Shown here piece after piece: positions 46,595 to 55,883 of a DNA stretch of 64,000 nt. Source of the DNA: Mycobacterium sp. IDR2000157661 (GTDB lineage: Bacteria; Actinomycetota; Actinomycetes; Mycobacteriales; Mycobacteriaceae). A model generated the notes under the pieces. It saw only the letters and a list, made by a program, of their open reading frames with translations. It ran no database searches and was not told the origin of the DNA. How positions within the stretch are numbered: the first letter of the stretch is position 1; every line of letters begins with the position of its first letter. Location of the stretch: the NCBI RefSeq assembly GCF_022317005.1, contig NZ_CP081006.1, forward strand, positions 3,472,001 to 3,536,000, in the 5' to 3' direction. The position numbers and the translations under genes are program-made.

Positions 46595-46914
46595 CATCGA
46601 CCGGACTGACCAAGATGACCAAGATCGAGGTGGTCGTCAGCGGTGACGACGCCGCGGCGGTGCACGACCTGATCCGCAGCGTCGGCGGCACCGGCTACAC
46701 CAGCGTGTCCGGTGTCTCCGGCCTCGGACATCACGGCTACCGAGAGGGCAGACTGCTGTTCAACCAGCAGGCGGCCTTGGAACTGCTGATCACCGTGGTG
46801 CCCGACGCGAAAGTGGAAGCGCTGCTGGCCGGTCTGCGACCACTGCTGGGCGCTTCCTCGGGCGTCATGTTCGTCTCCGAGACCTATGTCAGCCGGGCCG
46901 AGTACTTCACCTGA
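46591..46914 (+). CDS. PII-like regulatory protein of the DAB operon
   Basis: A 107-residue protein overlapping the dabA stop by four bases. It has a ferredoxin-like PII plan: MTKIEVVVSGDDAAAVHDLIRSVGGTGYTSVSGVSGLG, a short T-loop-like GHHGYREGR, then LELLITVVPDAKVEALLAGLRPLLGASSGVMFVSETYV. Residues of the classical uridylylation T-loop are absent. PII-like proteins next to bicarbonate transporters (CPII, SbtB) bind adenine nucleotides and respond to bicarbonate, so a gatekeeper of DabAB is a sensible inference. Confidence 0.8.
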   Translation: MTSTGLTKMTKIEVVVSGDDAAAVHDLIRSVGGTGYTSVSGVSGLGHHGYREGRLLFNQQAALELLITVVPDAKVEALLAGLRPLLGASSGVMFVSETYVSRAEYFT

Positions 46915-46945
46915 CCCGGAAATCACCACCACGAAAGGATGTCCG

Positions 46946-47554
46946 ATGTCCGAACCCAACGCCGCCTGGCAGAAGTTGAGCGCAGGCAATCAACGATTCT
47001 TCGTTCCGCTGGTCTCCGGACGGACGGAGCCCGCGGAAAGCCGGCCGGCCGCCGCGGTCTTGCAGTGTGCGGACGACGGGGTCTGCGCCGAAATGGTCTT
47101 CGGCCAGGCGTGGGGCGCGCTGGTCAACGCCCGCAGCTGGGGTCATGTGATCGACACCGGCATCATCGCGACGATGGAGTATGCCGTCGGCACTCGACAG
47201 GCGCCGCTGATCGTGGTTCTCGGTCACCGCGAATGTGCGGCCGTGGCAACCGCATTGCGGGCGTGGGATGAGGCGGTCATGCCCGAGGGTGCGCTGCGCG
47301 CGGTCGTCGAGCAGGTCAGCTCGTCGATCATCCGGCGCGGCGCGGGGACCGCGGAGCCGACCCACGCGGCCATCGCCCATGTCATCGAGACCGGAGTGGC
47401 TCTGCTGCAGCGTTCGCCGCTGATCGCGCAGCGAGTCGATGCCGGGCAGTGCGCAATAGTCTGCGCTGTACCGAGTTCGGACGGCCACGTCGAAGCGATC
47501 GCCACGATCGGCGACGTCGACGCTCCCGAAGACCGCTTGCTGGAGTGCGTTTGA
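46946..47554 (+). CDS. Beta-carbonic anhydrase-like protein with a non-canonical active site
   Basis: A 202-residue protein with GAAAGGA six bases before the ATG. It keeps the three zinc ligands of beta-carbonic anhydrases, Cys41 (LQCADDG), His94 and Cys97 (LGHRECAAV), and the following Asp43. The catalytic Asp-Arg pair (CxDxR) is broken: the Arg place is Gly45. The usual V-x-RNAGN segment is replaced by LVNARSWGHVID. It is the last gene of the dabB-dabA-PII-like operon, 31 bp after the PII-like gene. It may be a bicarbonate sensor or an altered enzyme. Confidence 0.85.
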   Translation: MSEPNAAWQKLSAGNQRFFVPLVSGRTEPAESRPAAAVLQCADDGVCAEMVFGQAWGALVNARSWGHVIDTGIIATMEYAVGTRQAPLIVVLGHRECAAVATALRAWDEAVMPEGALRAVVEQVSSSIIRRGAGTAEPTHAAIAHVIETGVALLQRSPLIAQRVDAGQCAIVCAVPSSDGHVEAIATIGDVDAPEDRLLECV

Positions 47555-47561
47555 CGGCCGG

Positions 47562-48098
47562 CTAGCGCCGGAAACGGCTCAGCAGTCCGCTGCGGCGACG
47601 GGGCGCCGCCCTGCCGCCGGGCGCCGCGGTACCGCCGGGCGCCGCGGTGCCGCTCACCACCCGGCCCGGTGCGCTACCGCCGACGCGCGTGCCGCGGCGG
47701 GCGTCGACCGACCAGGCGCCCGCGCCCAGCGCGGCGATCGCCAGGAAGCCGAAGCAGAACAACAACACGACTTCGCCGCCGTTCTCCGAAGGCCAGAAGC
47801 TCGCGGGCGGGCCGTCCAGCGGCGGCCAGTGCTTCCAGAAATACGCCACCGCCATTTCCCCGGAAGCGATGAAAGCTGCTATGCGCGTGAACAATCCGAT
47901 GGCGATCAACAGCCCGGCGACGAGTTCGATCAGCCCTGCCCACCAGATCGGCCAGGTGCCGACCGGCACGGCCTCCCCGTACGGCCAGCCGAAGAGCTTC
48001 GAGGTGCCGTGCAGCGCGAACAGTAGTCCCGCGACGATACGGAACAGGCTCAGAAACGGTGACGAGTAACTGGCGAGACGGTTGTCGAAGGTCGTCAT
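47562..48098 (-). CDS. DoxX family membrane protein
   Basis: A 178-residue protein with four membrane segments (LFRIVAGLLFALHGTSKLFG, IWWAGLIELVAGLLIAIGLFTRIAAFIASGEMAVAYF, VVLLFCFGFLAIAALGAGAWSVD) and a short Pro/Gly/Arg-rich cytoplasmic tail ending RSGLLSRFRR. This is the DoxX/DoxD fold; in mycobacteria a DoxX member works with SodA and SseA in redox defence. It converges with the carbonic anhydrase-like gene (7 bp) and lies downstream of glnA1 beyond a strong terminator, so it has its own promoter. Confidence 0.9.
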   Translation of the reverse strand: MTTFDNRLASYSSPFLSLFRIVAGLLFALHGTSKLFGWPYGEAVPVGTWPIWWAGLIELVAGLLIAIGLFTRIAAFIASGEMAVAYFWKHWPPLDGPPASFWPSENGGEVVLLFCFGFLAIAALGAGAWSVDARRGTRVGGSAPGRVVSGTAAPGGTAAPGGRAAPRRRSGLLSRFRR

Positions 48099-48158
48099 GG
48101 ACAAGACCCTACGCTCGCCGTCCGGGAAGTTCACCGCTTCGTGTGAGGCGGAAACACA

Positions 48159-48195
48159 CTTCGGGCCGGGGGAGTGAACTCCGCCCGGCCCGAAG
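48159..48195 (-). terminator. Intrinsic terminator-like hairpin after glnA
   Basis: Arms CTTCGGGCCGGG and CCCGGCCCGAAG pair perfectly. The stem continues inwards through GGAGT/ACTCC with a single bulged G and a two-base GA top. It lies 26 bp beyond the glnA stop codon on the minus strand. The U-tract after it is weak, as is common in mycobacteria. Confidence 0.8.
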
Positions 48196-48220
48196 GGGAA
48201 CTGTCGGTTACCTGCCTCGG

Positions 48221-49657
48221 TCAGACGTCGAAATAGAGCGCCACCTCGTACGGGTGCGGGCGGATCTGCACCGGCAGGATCTCGTTCTCGCGCTTGTACG
48301 AGATCCACGTCTCGATCAGGTCCTCGGTGAAAACGCCGCCCTCGGTGAGGTAGTCGTGATCCTGCTCGAGCTTGTCGATCACCGCCGACAGGGAGGTGGG
48401 CGCCTGCGGGATGGCGGCGGCCTCCTCCGGCGGCAGCTCGTAGAGATCCTTGTCGACCGGGGTCTGCGGCTCGATCTTCTTCTTGATGCCGTCGATGCCT
48501 GCCATCAGCATCGCCGCGAACGCCAGGTACGGGTTGCCCGAGCTGTCCGGGCAACGGAACTCGAGGCGCTTGGCCTTCGGGTTGTTGCCGGTGATCGGGA
48601 TACGCACACACGCCGAACGGTTGCGCTGGCTGTACACCAGGTTGATCGGCGCCTCGTAGCCCGGCACCAAACGCTTGTAGGAGTTCACCGTCGGGTTGGT
48701 GAACGCCAGCAGCGACGGCGCGTGGTGCAGGATGCCGCCGATGTAGTGGCGGGCCAGATCCGACAGGCCCGCGTAGCCGGCCTCGTCGTGGAACAGCGGC
48801 TGGCCGTCCTTCCACAGCGACTGGTGGCAGTGCATGCCGGAGCCGTTGTCACCGAACAACGGCTTGGGCATGAACGTGACGGTCTTGCCGGCCTGCCAGG
48901 CGGTGTTCTTGATGATGTACTTGAACAGCAGCACATCGTCGGCCGCATGCAGCATGGTGTTGAACTTGTAGTTGATCTCGGCCTGGCCGGCGGTGCCGAC
49001 CTCGTGGTGGCCCCGCTCGAGCACGAAGCCTGCGTTGATCAGGTTGGTGGCCATCTGGTCGCGCAGGTCGACGTAGTGGTCGTACGGCGCGACGGGGAAG
49101 TAGCCGCCCTTCGGCCGCACCTTGTAGCCGCGGTTGGCGCTGCCGTCGGCCTCGACCGGCTCGCCGGTGTTCCACCAGCCTGAAATGGAGTCGACCTCGT
49201 AGAAGGTGCCGTTGATCTTCGAGTCGAAGGCCACCGAGTCGAAGATGTAGAACTCGGCCTCGGCGCCGAAGAAGGCGGTGTCGGCGATGCCGGTGCTGGC
49301 CAGATAGTTCTCCGCCTTGCGGGCGACGTTGCGGGGATCGCGGGAGTACGCCTCGCGGGTGAACGGATCGTGCACGAAGAAGTTCATGTTCAGCGTTTTG
49401 GCGGCGCGGAACGGATCGATGCGCGCGGTCTCGGGGTCCGGCAGCAGCATCATGTCGGACTCGTGAATCGACTGGAAGCCGCGCACCGACGACCCGTCGA
49501 AGGCGAGGCCGTCCTCGAAGACGTCCTGCGTGAATGCCGAAGCCGGGACCGAGAAGTGCTGAACGACGCCGGGCAGATCACAGAACCGGATGTCGACGTA
49601 TTCGACGTCCTCGTCCTTGATCAGCTTGAGAATGTCGTCGGCGGTCTTTTCTGCCAC
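48221..49657 (-). CDS. glnA: Glutamine synthetase type I, GlnA1
   Basis: The main glutamine synthetase, forming glutamine from glutamate, ammonium and ATP as a dodecamer. The 478-residue protein starts [30 protein letters not shown]. The metal and ATP motifs are [27 protein letters not shown] [16 protein letters not shown] and [15 protein letters not shown]. The adenylylation site is Tyr406 in [10 protein letters not shown], the target of GlnE. A GlnR-like box lies 75-90 bp upstream and a strong hairpin follows the stop. In pathogenic mycobacteria the enzyme is also found outside the cell. Confidence 0.98.
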   Translation of the reverse strand: MAEKTADDILKLIKDEDVEYVDIRFCDLPGVVQHFSVPASAFTQDVFEDGLAFDGSSVRGFQSIHESDMMLLPDPETARIDPFRAAKTLNMNFFVHDPFTREAYSRDPRNVARKAENYLASTGIADTAFFGAEAEFYIFDSVAFDSKINGTFYEVDSISGWWNTGEPVEADGSANRGYKVRPKGGYFPVAPYDHYVDLRDQMATNLINAGFVLERGHHEVGTAGQAEINYKFNTMLHAADDVLLFKYIIKNTAWQAGKTVTFMPKPLFGDNGSGMHCHQSLWKDGQPLFHDEAGYAGLSDLARHYIGGILHHAPSLLAFTNPTVNSYKRLVPGYEAPINLVYSQRNRSACVRIPITGNNPKAKRLEFRCPDSSGNPYLAFAAMLMAGIDGIKKKIEPQTPVDKDLYELPPEEAAAIPQAPTSLSAVIDKLEQDHDYLTEGGVFTEDLIETWISYKRENEILPVQIRPHPYEVALYFDV

Positions 49658-49731
49658 TTGAGGTCTCTCCTTTATCTGGTAACCCGCGGGTTGACGCTAA
49701 GGACACGATGTTGCGCGGTCGTCAACCGCAT

Positions 49732-49747
49732 GTTGCGCCGAAGTTAC
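49732..49747 (-). promoter_or_regulatory. Candidate GlnR box upstream of glnA
   Basis: On the minus strand the sequence is GTAAC-TTCGGC-GCAAC, which fits the GlnR pattern gTnAC-n6-GnAAC in both half-sites. It lies 75-90 bp before the glnA ATG, in the usual activator position, with a TTGACG hexamer just downstream. GlnR control of glnA is known in mycobacteria and streptomycetes; binding here is inferred. Confidence 0.6.
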
Positions 49748-49816
49748 GCAATCGGTGGTCAGCGTCTGCCGCCGGCGGCCGACTGAATAGCGTCGAGACC
49801 CGCATATCCTGACAGT

Positions 49817-50281
49817 ATGGCCCGAACAATGGGGTCTTGGCTGTCGGGTCCCGATCCGCGCAGCGAGACCGGACCCAACGACTACCCCGGTCAGCGCCTC
49901 GGCCTGCCCGAGAGCGGACCCGGATCCATCGCCCGGTTCGGCAGGCGCATCGGCGCGCTGCTGATCGACTGGTTCATCGCCTACGGGTTGGCCGCCCTCG
50001 CGATGTCGCTGGGCCTACTGTCGCTGAACATGCTGTCCACCGCGGTGCTGGTCGTTTGGCTCGTGCTGGGTGTGGTGTCGGTGCGGCTCTTCGGGTTCAC
50101 ACCCGGCCAACTGGTGCTCGGGTTGCGGGTGGCCTCCATCGACAACCGCATGCATGTCGGCATCGGTCGCGCCACCGTGCGCGGGCTGTTGATCGCGCTC
50201 GTCATCCCGGCGCTGTTCACCGACGCCGACTTCCGCGGCTATCAGGACCGCTTCACCAACACGGCGGTCGTGCGGCGCTGA
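49817..50281 (+). CDS. RDD family membrane protein
   Basis: A 154-residue protein with the RDD signature region RFGRRIGALLIDWFIAYGLAALAMSLGLL (Arg plus Asp in the first helix), a second segment (LSTAVLVVWLVLGVVSVRLFGFTPGQLVLGLRV) and a third (RATVRGLLIALVIPALF). It ends DFRGYQDRFTNTAVVRR, a conserved tail. RDD proteins are small inner-membrane proteins of largely unknown role. It is divergent from glnA and corresponds in place to Rv2219A. Confidence 0.88.
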   Translation: MARTMGSWLSGPDPRSETGPNDYPGQRLGLPESGPGSIARFGRRIGALLIDWFIAYGLAALAMSLGLLSLNMLSTAVLVVWLVLGVVSVRLFGFTPGQLVLGLRVASIDNRMHVGIGRATVRGLLIALVIPALFTDADFRGYQDRFTNTAVVRR

Positions 50282-50292
50282 TCTTCCGCCGC

Positions 50293-50365
50293 GAATCTGA
50301 GCGTTTGCTCGAAATCTGAGCGGATTTTCGATCATTAGCTCAGTTTCGAAATCAGACGTCGGTGC
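50293..50365. terminator. CTGAGC-containing repeats between convergent genes
   Basis: The 97-bp gap between the RDD gene and the DUF4191 gene holds two direct copies of GAA(A)TCTGAGCG and an inverted GCTCAGTTTCGAAATC. CTGAGC can pair with GCTCAG over a ~16-base loop, giving a hairpin in both transcripts. It may act as a bidirectional terminator, though the stem is short and without a clear U-run. Confidence 0.35.
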
Positions 50366-50378
50366 AGAGGGCGCGGAA

Positions 50379-51131
50379 TTACCTGCGGCGGACCGTGCGC
50401 TGCACTCCGCGCATCTTGGCCTGCGTCGGCAGCGGGCCTTTCGGCATCGCGGCGGGGCCGACCTTGGTGCCGAGCGCGGCCAGCCGCGACTCCAGCGAAT
50501 CCATCTGCTTGACCGTGATGTTGGCGGGCAGCTTGTTGAGGTGACGCTGCAACTTGCTCAACGGCACTTCGCCGTCGCCGTTGCCGATGATGAAGTCGTA
50601 GATCGGCACGTCACCGACGATTCGGGCGGTGCGCTTCTTCTCCTGCGCCAGCAGCGGCTTGACCCGGTTCGCCGCACCCTCTCCGACGAAGATGACACCG
50701 GGCCGCCCGATCACCCGGTGGACGGCGTCGAAGTGGCCGGTCGCCGCCACCCCCGGCGTCACGCGCCACTTGCCCTGCAGCTGGTCCAGCGCCCAGGCCG
50801 CGGCGCCGGTCTGGCCCTCGGCCTTGCGGTACACCGACTTCTGCGCGCGCCTGCCGAAGATGATGAACGCCACCAGCGCACCCAGCACGACGCCGAGGGG
50901 GATCATCATGTAGGTGGTGAATCCGCCGGCGAAGAGGCCCAGCGCCACAGACGCGCCGACGATCAGCACGAACGCGGCGATCATGTACGGCAGCAGCCGC
51001 TTGTCCTCTTTGCGCTGAATCTGGAACGCCTGCCACAGCTGGGTGCGTCGCTGCTTGGAGGCCGCCTTGCGGGCCGCCTTGGCCTCTGCTTTCGCCGCCT
51101 TGGTGGCGGCCGGATTGCGGGATTTCGCCAT
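50379..51131 (-). CDS. DUF4191 membrane protein
   Basis: A 250-residue protein. A strongly basic, Ala/Lys-rich N-terminus (MAKSRNPAATKAAKAEAKAARKAASKQ) is followed by two membrane segments (LLPYMIAAFVLIVGASVALGLFAGG and YMMIPLGVVLGALVAFIIFGRRAQ). The cytosolic domain has GRPGVIFVGEGAANRVKPLLAQEKKRTARIVGDVPIYDFIIG. The family is conserved in actinobacteria without known function; it corresponds to Rv2219. It lies 4 bp after lipA on the same strand and is likely co-transcribed with lipB-lipA. Confidence 0.9.
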   Translation of the reverse strand: MAKSRNPAATKAAKAEAKAARKAASKQRRTQLWQAFQIQRKEDKRLLPYMIAAFVLIVGASVALGLFAGGFTTYMMIPLGVVLGALVAFIIFGRRAQKSVYRKAEGQTGAAAWALDQLQGKWRVTPGVAATGHFDAVHRVIGRPGVIFVGEGAANRVKPLLAQEKKRTARIVGDVPIYDFIIGNGDGEVPLSKLQRHLNKLPANITVKQMDSLESRLAALGTKVGPAAMPKGPLPTQAKMRGVQRTVRRR

Positions 51132-51135
51132 TGGT

Positions 51136-52098
51136 TCAGGATACGGAGTCAGATGCCGCTGCCGTGGCTGCTCCTGCCGGCCGCGACGCGACCGCCTGCG
51201 CATACAGCCGGCCGGCCCGGTACGACGAGCGCACCAGCGGGCCCGCCAGCACCCCGGCGAAGCCGAGCTCCTGCGCGAAGCGCTCGTGCTCGACGAATTC
51301 CTCGGGGTGGACCCACCGCTCCACCGGATGGTGTCGCGCCGACGGGCGCAGGTACTGGGTGATGGTCACCAGGTCGCAGCCGGCCCGGTGCAGGTCGACC
51401 AGGGCGGCGCGGACCTCCTCGGGTGTCTCGCCCATGCCCAGGATCAGGTTCGACTTGGTGACCAGCCCGTAGTCACGGGCCGCGGTCAGCACCGCCAGGC
51501 TGCGGTCGTAGCGGAACGCCGGGCGGATCCGCTTGAAGATGCGCGGCACCGTTTCGAGGTTGTGCGCCAAGACTTCCGGGCGTGCCTCGAAGACCTGCTC
51601 GAGCAGTGCGGCATCACCGTTGAAGTCGGGGATCAGCAGCTCGACTCCGGTGTTCGGGTTGAGCCGTTTGATGGCGCGCACCGTCTCGGCGTAGAGCCAG
51701 GCCCCGCCGTCGGGCAGGTCGTCGCGGGCCACGCCGGTGACGGTCGAGTACCGCAGACCCATCGCCTGCACGCTGTCGGCGACGCGACGCGGTTCGTCGC
51801 GATCCAGTTCGGCGGGCTTGCCGGTGTCGATCTGGCAGAAGTCGCAGCGACGGGTGCACTGCTCGCCGCCGATCAGGAAGGTGGCCTCGCGGTCCTCCCA
51901 GCATTCGAAGATGTTCGGGCAGCCGGCTTCCTCACAGACCGTGTGCAAACCCTCGCGGCGGACCAGCGCCTTGAGCTCGGTGTACTCCGGGCCCATCCGC
52001 GCCCTGGTCTTGATCCACGGCGGCTTGCGTTCGATCGGCGTCTCGGCGTTGCGAACCTCGAGACGCAGCAGCTTCCTACCGTCTGGCGCGACCGTCAC
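51136..52098 (-). CDS. lipA: Lipoyl synthase LipA
   Basis: LipA is a radical-SAM enzyme that inserts two sulfurs into octanoyl groups carried by lipoyl domains. The GTG start overlaps the lipB stop by four bases and gives 320 residues. Both iron-sulfur sites are seen: the auxiliary cluster in [12 protein letters not shown] and the radical-SAM CxxxCxxC in CTRRCDFC, plus the C-terminal RSSYRAG that ligates the auxiliary cluster. Its substrates include dlaT (two lipoyl domains) and the glycine-cleavage H protein. Confidence 0.97.
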   Translation of the reverse strand: MTVAPDGRKLLRLEVRNAETPIERKPPWIKTRARMGPEYTELKALVRREGLHTVCEEAGCPNIFECWEDREATFLIGGEQCTRRCDFCQIDTGKPAELDRDEPRRVADSVQAMGLRYSTVTGVARDDLPDGGAWLYAETVRAIKRLNPNTGVELLIPDFNGDAALLEQVFEARPEVLAHNLETVPRIFKRIRPAFRYDRSLAVLTAARDYGLVTKSNLILGMGETPEEVRAALVDLHRAGCDLVTITQYLRPSARHHPVERWVHPEEFVEHERFAQELGFAGVLAGPLVRSSYRAGRLYAQAVASRPAGAATAAASDSVS

Positions 52099-52769
52099 TG
52101 TGTCGAGGCTACCCGCAGCCGGCCGTCGAGCGCCTCGTCGACGGCCGTGGCCACCTGTGTCATGACGTCGTCGACGCCGATCCGGCGGCCGAGTTCGGCC
52201 GTCAGCGAGGTCACCCCGGCGTCGGCGATCCCGCACGGCACGATCGACGCGAAGGCGCTCAGGTCGCAGTCGCAGTTCAGGGCGAAACCGTGCAACGTGG
52301 TCGCCCGCGACACCCGGATCCCGATCGCGGCGATCTTGCGGGCGGGTCCGCGGTCGTGGGCGGGCACCCACACTCCGGACCGTCCGGCCACCCTTCCCGT
52401 CTGCAGCCCGAATCCGGCACAGACGGCGATCAGTGACTCCTCAAGTCGCCGAACGAAATTCACCACGTCGAGCGGTTCGGCCAATCCGACGATCGGATAG
52501 CCGACCAGCTGGCCGGGGCCGTGCCAGGTGATCTTGCCGCCCCGGTCGGTGTCGACGACGGGGGTGCCGTCAAGTGGGCGTTCGTGCGCCTCGGTGCGCC
52601 TGCCCGCGGTGTAGACCGGCGGGTGCTCGAGCAGCAACAGCGTGTCCGGCCCACCCGCGACCCGCGCGTCGGCCAGTTCACGCTGCAGCCGCCACGCGTC
52701 CTGGTAGCCGACCGTGCCGAGCCTGCGCACCTCGATCGGCCCGGTCTGAGACCGAATCGACGTTGTCAC
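52095..52769 (-). CDS. lipB: Octanoyl-ACP:protein N-octanoyltransferase LipB
   Basis: LipB moves octanoate from ACP to the lysine of lipoyl domains, giving the substrate of LipA. The GTG start ([23 protein letters not shown]) gives 224 residues. Conserved motifs are [29 protein letters not shown], the catalytic Lys in [13 protein letters not shown] and the Cys in IVPCGIAD. The GTGA overlap couples it to lipA. Confidence 0.97.
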   Translation of the reverse strand: MTTSIRSQTGPIEVRRLGTVGYQDAWRLQRELADARVAGGPDTLLLLEHPPVYTAGRRTEAHERPLDGTPVVDTDRGGKITWHGPGQLVGYPIVGLAEPLDVVNFVRRLEESLIAVCAGFGLQTGRVAGRSGVWVPAHDRGPARKIAAIGIRVSRATTLHGFALNCDCDLSAFASIVPCGIADAGVTSLTAELGRRIGVDDVMTQVATAVDEALDGRLRVASTQ

Positions 52770-52789
52770 GCCTTCGACGCTACCCGCCG

Positions 52790-53695
52790 TCACGCGTCGG
52801 CGGATGCGGTGGCGAAGGCCAGCGCCTCGCCGATCGTGTTGTGGCGGAACACGAAGCCCGCGCGTTCGAGCGCCGCCGGTATCGCGCGCTGACCGCCGAG
52901 CAGGCCCTCGTCGGCGAACTCGCCGAGCACTGTGCGCAACGCGAAGCCGGGCGCCATCAAGGCGGTCGGCCGGCCCAGCGCGCGGCCCAGCGCGGTGGTG
53001 AACTCGGCATTGGTGACGGGTGCCGGCCCGGTCAGGTTGACGGCCCCGGACAACCCGTCGTCGCTGATCGCGAACAGCAGCGCACGCACCTCGTCCTCGA
53101 GACTGATCCAGGGTATGTACTGGCGGCCGTTGCCCAGGCGTGCGCCGAGACCGAGTGAGAACAGCGGGCGCAGCCGGCTCATCAGCCCGCCCGACTGCGC
53201 GAGCACCAGCCCGGAGCGCACCAGCACCACCCGGGCGCCGTCCTGCTGGGCCGCCCACGTCGCGTTCTCCCAGTCGACGCACAGATGCGCGAGAAAGCCG
53301 TCGCCTGGTGGTGCGGTCTCGTCGGTGACGCGCGAGCCGGTGTCGCCGTAGTAACCCACCGCGCTGGAGTTGACCAGTACCGGCACCCCGGCCTCGGCGA
53401 CCGCGGCGGCCAGCACCTCGGTCGGATCGATGCGGCTGTCGCGCAGGCTCTGCTTGAACGCCCCCGACCAGCGCTTGGCGCCGACGTTGACGCCGCACAG
53501 GTTCACCACGGCGTCCACCCCGGCAAGCACACCGGAGTCGAACTCGCCGGTGTCGGGGTTCCAGAACACCTCGTCGGCGGTCGAGGGGGCACGACGCACG
53601 ATCCGTATCACCCGCCGGTCGGTGGCCCGCAGGGCATAGACCAGCGCCGTACCGATCAGGCCGGAGGATCCGGCTACCGCGACGACGGCGGACAC
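52790..53695 (-). CDS. TIGR01777 family SDR/epimerase-like protein
   Basis: A 301-residue extended-SDR protein with the Rossmann motif [22 protein letters not shown]. Family marks are [53 protein letters not shown] and [22 protein letters not shown]01777 proteins are related to SulA-like (YfcH/Slr1223) epimerases, with no settled substrate. It starts with GTG and sits 20 bp upstream of lipB in the same direction, as Rv2216 does in M. tuberculosis. Confidence 0.9.
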   Translation of the reverse strand: MSAVVAVAGSSGLIGTALVYALRATDRRVIRIVRRAPSTADEVFWNPDTGEFDSGVLAGVDAVVNLCGVNVGAKRWSGAFKQSLRDSRIDPTEVLAAAVAEAGVPVLVNSSAVGYYGDTGSRVTDETAPPGDGFLAHLCVDWENATWAAQQDGARVVLVRSGLVLAQSGGLMSRLRPLFSLGLGARLGNGRQYIPWISLEDEVRALLFAISDDGLSGAVNLTGPAPVTNAEFTTALGRALGRPTALMAPGFALRTVLGEFADEGLLGGQRAIPAALERAGFVFRHNTIGEALAFATASADA

Positions 53696-53725
53696 GACAG
53701 GCGCAAGCCCTTCCCGGTAGGCGTT

Positions 53726-55738
53726 CTACAGACCCAGGTCCGCCTCGAACGCGCCGTCTTCGAGTCGGCGTTTGATGGTGGTCAGGAAACGGCCGGCGTC
53801 CGCACCGTCGATGAGCCGGTGATCGTAGGTCAGCGGCAGGTAGCACACCGACCGCACGCCGATCGACTCGTTGCCGAACTCGTCGGCGATGACTCGCGGC
53901 CGCTTCACGATCGCACCGGTGCCCAGCATTGCGGCCTGCGGCGGAACGAGGATCGGGGTGTCGAACAGCGCCCCCTGGCTGCCGATGTTGGTGATCGTGA
54001 ACGTGCCACCGGACAACTCGTCGGGCTTGAGATCACCCGAGCGGGCGCGACCGGCGAGATCGGCGATCGCGCGGGCCAGCCCGCCCAGGGACAGATCACC
54101 GGCGTTCTTGATCACCGGCGAGAGCAGGCCCTGCTCGGTGTCGACGGCGATGCCGAGGTGCTCGGCGTCGTAGTAGGTGATCTCTTTGGTTTCCTCGTCG
54201 TAGCTGGCGTTGACGTTGGGATGCGCCTTGAGGGCGTCGATCACCGCGCGGGCGATGAACGGCAGGTACGTCAGGTTGACGCCCTCGCGCTCGGCGAAGT
54301 CATTCTTCGCGCGGGCACGCAGCGCCACGATCCGGGTCATGTCGACCTCGTGGGTTTGCGTCAATTGTGCTGTGGCCTGCAGGGATTCGCGGGTCTTCTT
54401 CGCCGTCAGCTGACGGATCCGGTTGGCCTTCTGCTTGGTGCCGCGCAGGTGTGCCAGTGCGGGGGCGGCCTGCTCGTCGGCGGGTGCCTTAGCCGCGGTC
54501 GGCGTCTTGTCCGGCGCCCCGGCGGCCTGCTCATCCGATGACTCGGGCGCCTTCTTGGCCTCCGCGGCGGCCAGCACGTCCTGCTTGCGGATGCGACCGC
54601 CGACACCGGTGCCCTTCACGCTGGCGAGGTCGACGTCGTTCTCCGCGGCGAGCTTGCGCACCAGCGGTGTGACATAGGGCCCAGAATCGCCCGACGGTTG
54701 CGCCTGCGGTTCCGGCTTGGGCGCGGGCGTGGCGTCCTGTTTCTGTTCCCGTTTGGGTTCCTGCTTGGACTCGGGCTTCGCGTCCGGTTTCGGTTCCTGC
54801 TCGGGTTCCGGCTCTGGCTCGGCTTCCTGCTTGGGCTCGGGCTCTGGCTCGGCTTCCTGCTCGGGCTCGGGCTCGGCTTCCTGCTTGGGCTCGGGCTCTG
54901 GCTCGGCTTTCTGCTCGGGCTCGGGTTCGGGCTCTGGCTCGGATTCCGGTTCGGAATCGGTGGCGTCGGAATCGGCGGCGTCGGCATCGCCCACCTTGGC
55001 CAGCTCCCCGCCCACCTCGACGGTGTCGTCCTCCTCGGCGGTGATGGACAACAGCGTGCCGGCGACGGGCGACGGGATCTCGGTGTCGACCTTGTCGGTG
55101 GAGACCTCCAGCAGCGGCTCGTCGACCTCGACGGTGTCGCCGACCTTCTTGAGCCAGCGCGTCACGGTGCCTTCGGTGACGGACTCGCCGAGTTCGGGCA
55201 TCAGCACCGGCGTCGCGTCACCGGAGGATTTCGCGGACTTCGAGTCGGACTTCGAGTCGGACTTGGAGTCGGACTTGGGCGAGTCCTTCTCCTCCTCCTC
55301 GGCGGCCGGTTCGGGCTGCGACTCGTCCTCCTCGGCTGGCTCATCCTGCTCGTCCTCATCGCCCGGCTGCTCATCGGCGGCCTCGTCGTCTCCGGAGGAG
55401 TCATCGGCGGCTTCGTCGTCTGCAGAGGAGTCGTCATCACCCTGGTCGTCCGAGGAGTCATCGGACTCGTCGCCGGAGTCATCGGAGCCGCCGTCCTCGG
55501 CCGAGTCCCCGATCACCGCCAGGTCGCCGCCGACCTCGACGGTGTCGTCCTCCTGGGCGACGATCTTCTGGAGCACACCGGACGCGGGAGCGGGAATCTC
55601 GGTGTCGACCTTGTCGGTGGAGACCTCCAGCAGCGGCTCATCCTGCTCGACCGTGTCGCCCTCTTGCTTGAGCCATCGGGTGATAGTCCCTTCGGTGACG
55701 CTCTCGCCTAATGCGGGCATCTGGACGGTCGTGGCCAT
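53726..55738 (-). CDS. dlaT: Dihydrolipoamide acyltransferase DlaT (E2), two lipoyl domains
   Basis: The E2 core of pyruvate dehydrogenase in mycobacteria, also used by a peroxidase/peroxynitrite reductase system. The 670-residue protein has lipoyl domain 1 (lipoyl Lys43 in STDKVDTE), an acidic Asp/Ser/Glu linker (~80-170), lipoyl domain 2 (Lys216), a Glu/Pro-repeat linker (~255-345), a peripheral-subunit-binding domain (~353-392; [28 protein letters not shown]) and the catalytic domain with [15 protein letters not shown]. tuberculosis DlaT is about 553 residues, so the linkers here are long. It is followed by lipB and lipA. Confidence 0.95.
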   Translation of the reverse strand: MATTVQMPALGESVTEGTITRWLKQEGDTVEQDEPLLEVSTDKVDTEIPAPASGVLQKIVAQEDDTVEVGGDLAVIGDSAEDGGSDDSGDESDDSSDDQGDDDSSADDEAADDSSGDDEAADEQPGDEDEQDEPAEEDESQPEPAAEEEEKDSPKSDSKSDSKSDSKSAKSSGDATPVLMPELGESVTEGTVTRWLKKVGDTVEVDEPLLEVSTDKVDTEIPSPVAGTLLSITAEEDDTVEVGGELAKVGDADAADSDATDSEPESEPEPEPEPEQKAEPEPEPKQEAEPEPEQEAEPEPEPKQEAEPEPEPEQEPKPDAKPESKQEPKREQKQDATPAPKPEPQAQPSGDSGPYVTPLVRKLAAENDVDLASVKGTGVGGRIRKQDVLAAAEAKKAPESSDEQAAGAPDKTPTAAKAPADEQAAPALAHLRGTKQKANRIRQLTAKKTRESLQATAQLTQTHEVDMTRIVALRARAKNDFAEREGVNLTYLPFIARAVIDALKAHPNVNASYDEETKEITYYDAEHLGIAVDTEQGLLSPVIKNAGDLSLGGLARAIADLAGRARSGDLKPDELSGGTFTITNIGSQGALFDTPILVPPQAAMLGTGAIVKRPRVIADEFGNESIGVRSVCYLPLTYDHRLIDGADAGRFLTTIKRRLEDGAFEADLGL
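54740..54960 (-). repeat. Glu/Pro-coding tandem repeats in the dlaT linker
   Basis: Runs of [18 protein letters not shown] are coded by short, nearly identical GA-rich units (CTCGGGCTC-type on the plus strand). The array lies in the flexible linker between lipoyl domain 2 and the subunit-binding domain, and all copies keep the frame. Confidence 0.85.
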
Positions 55739-55883
55739 TGATTGACTCCCTCGCTCCCCTGAACGGTCGTCAGTCCTGCTGGGTCGGACGTCTGCAAAAC
55801 CCATCCTGTCATGTCCGGGCCGAGTGTTCGCCGTAGACCTTCGGACCTGTCGCTCTGGCACTATCGAAATGGAGGAGAAGGGA

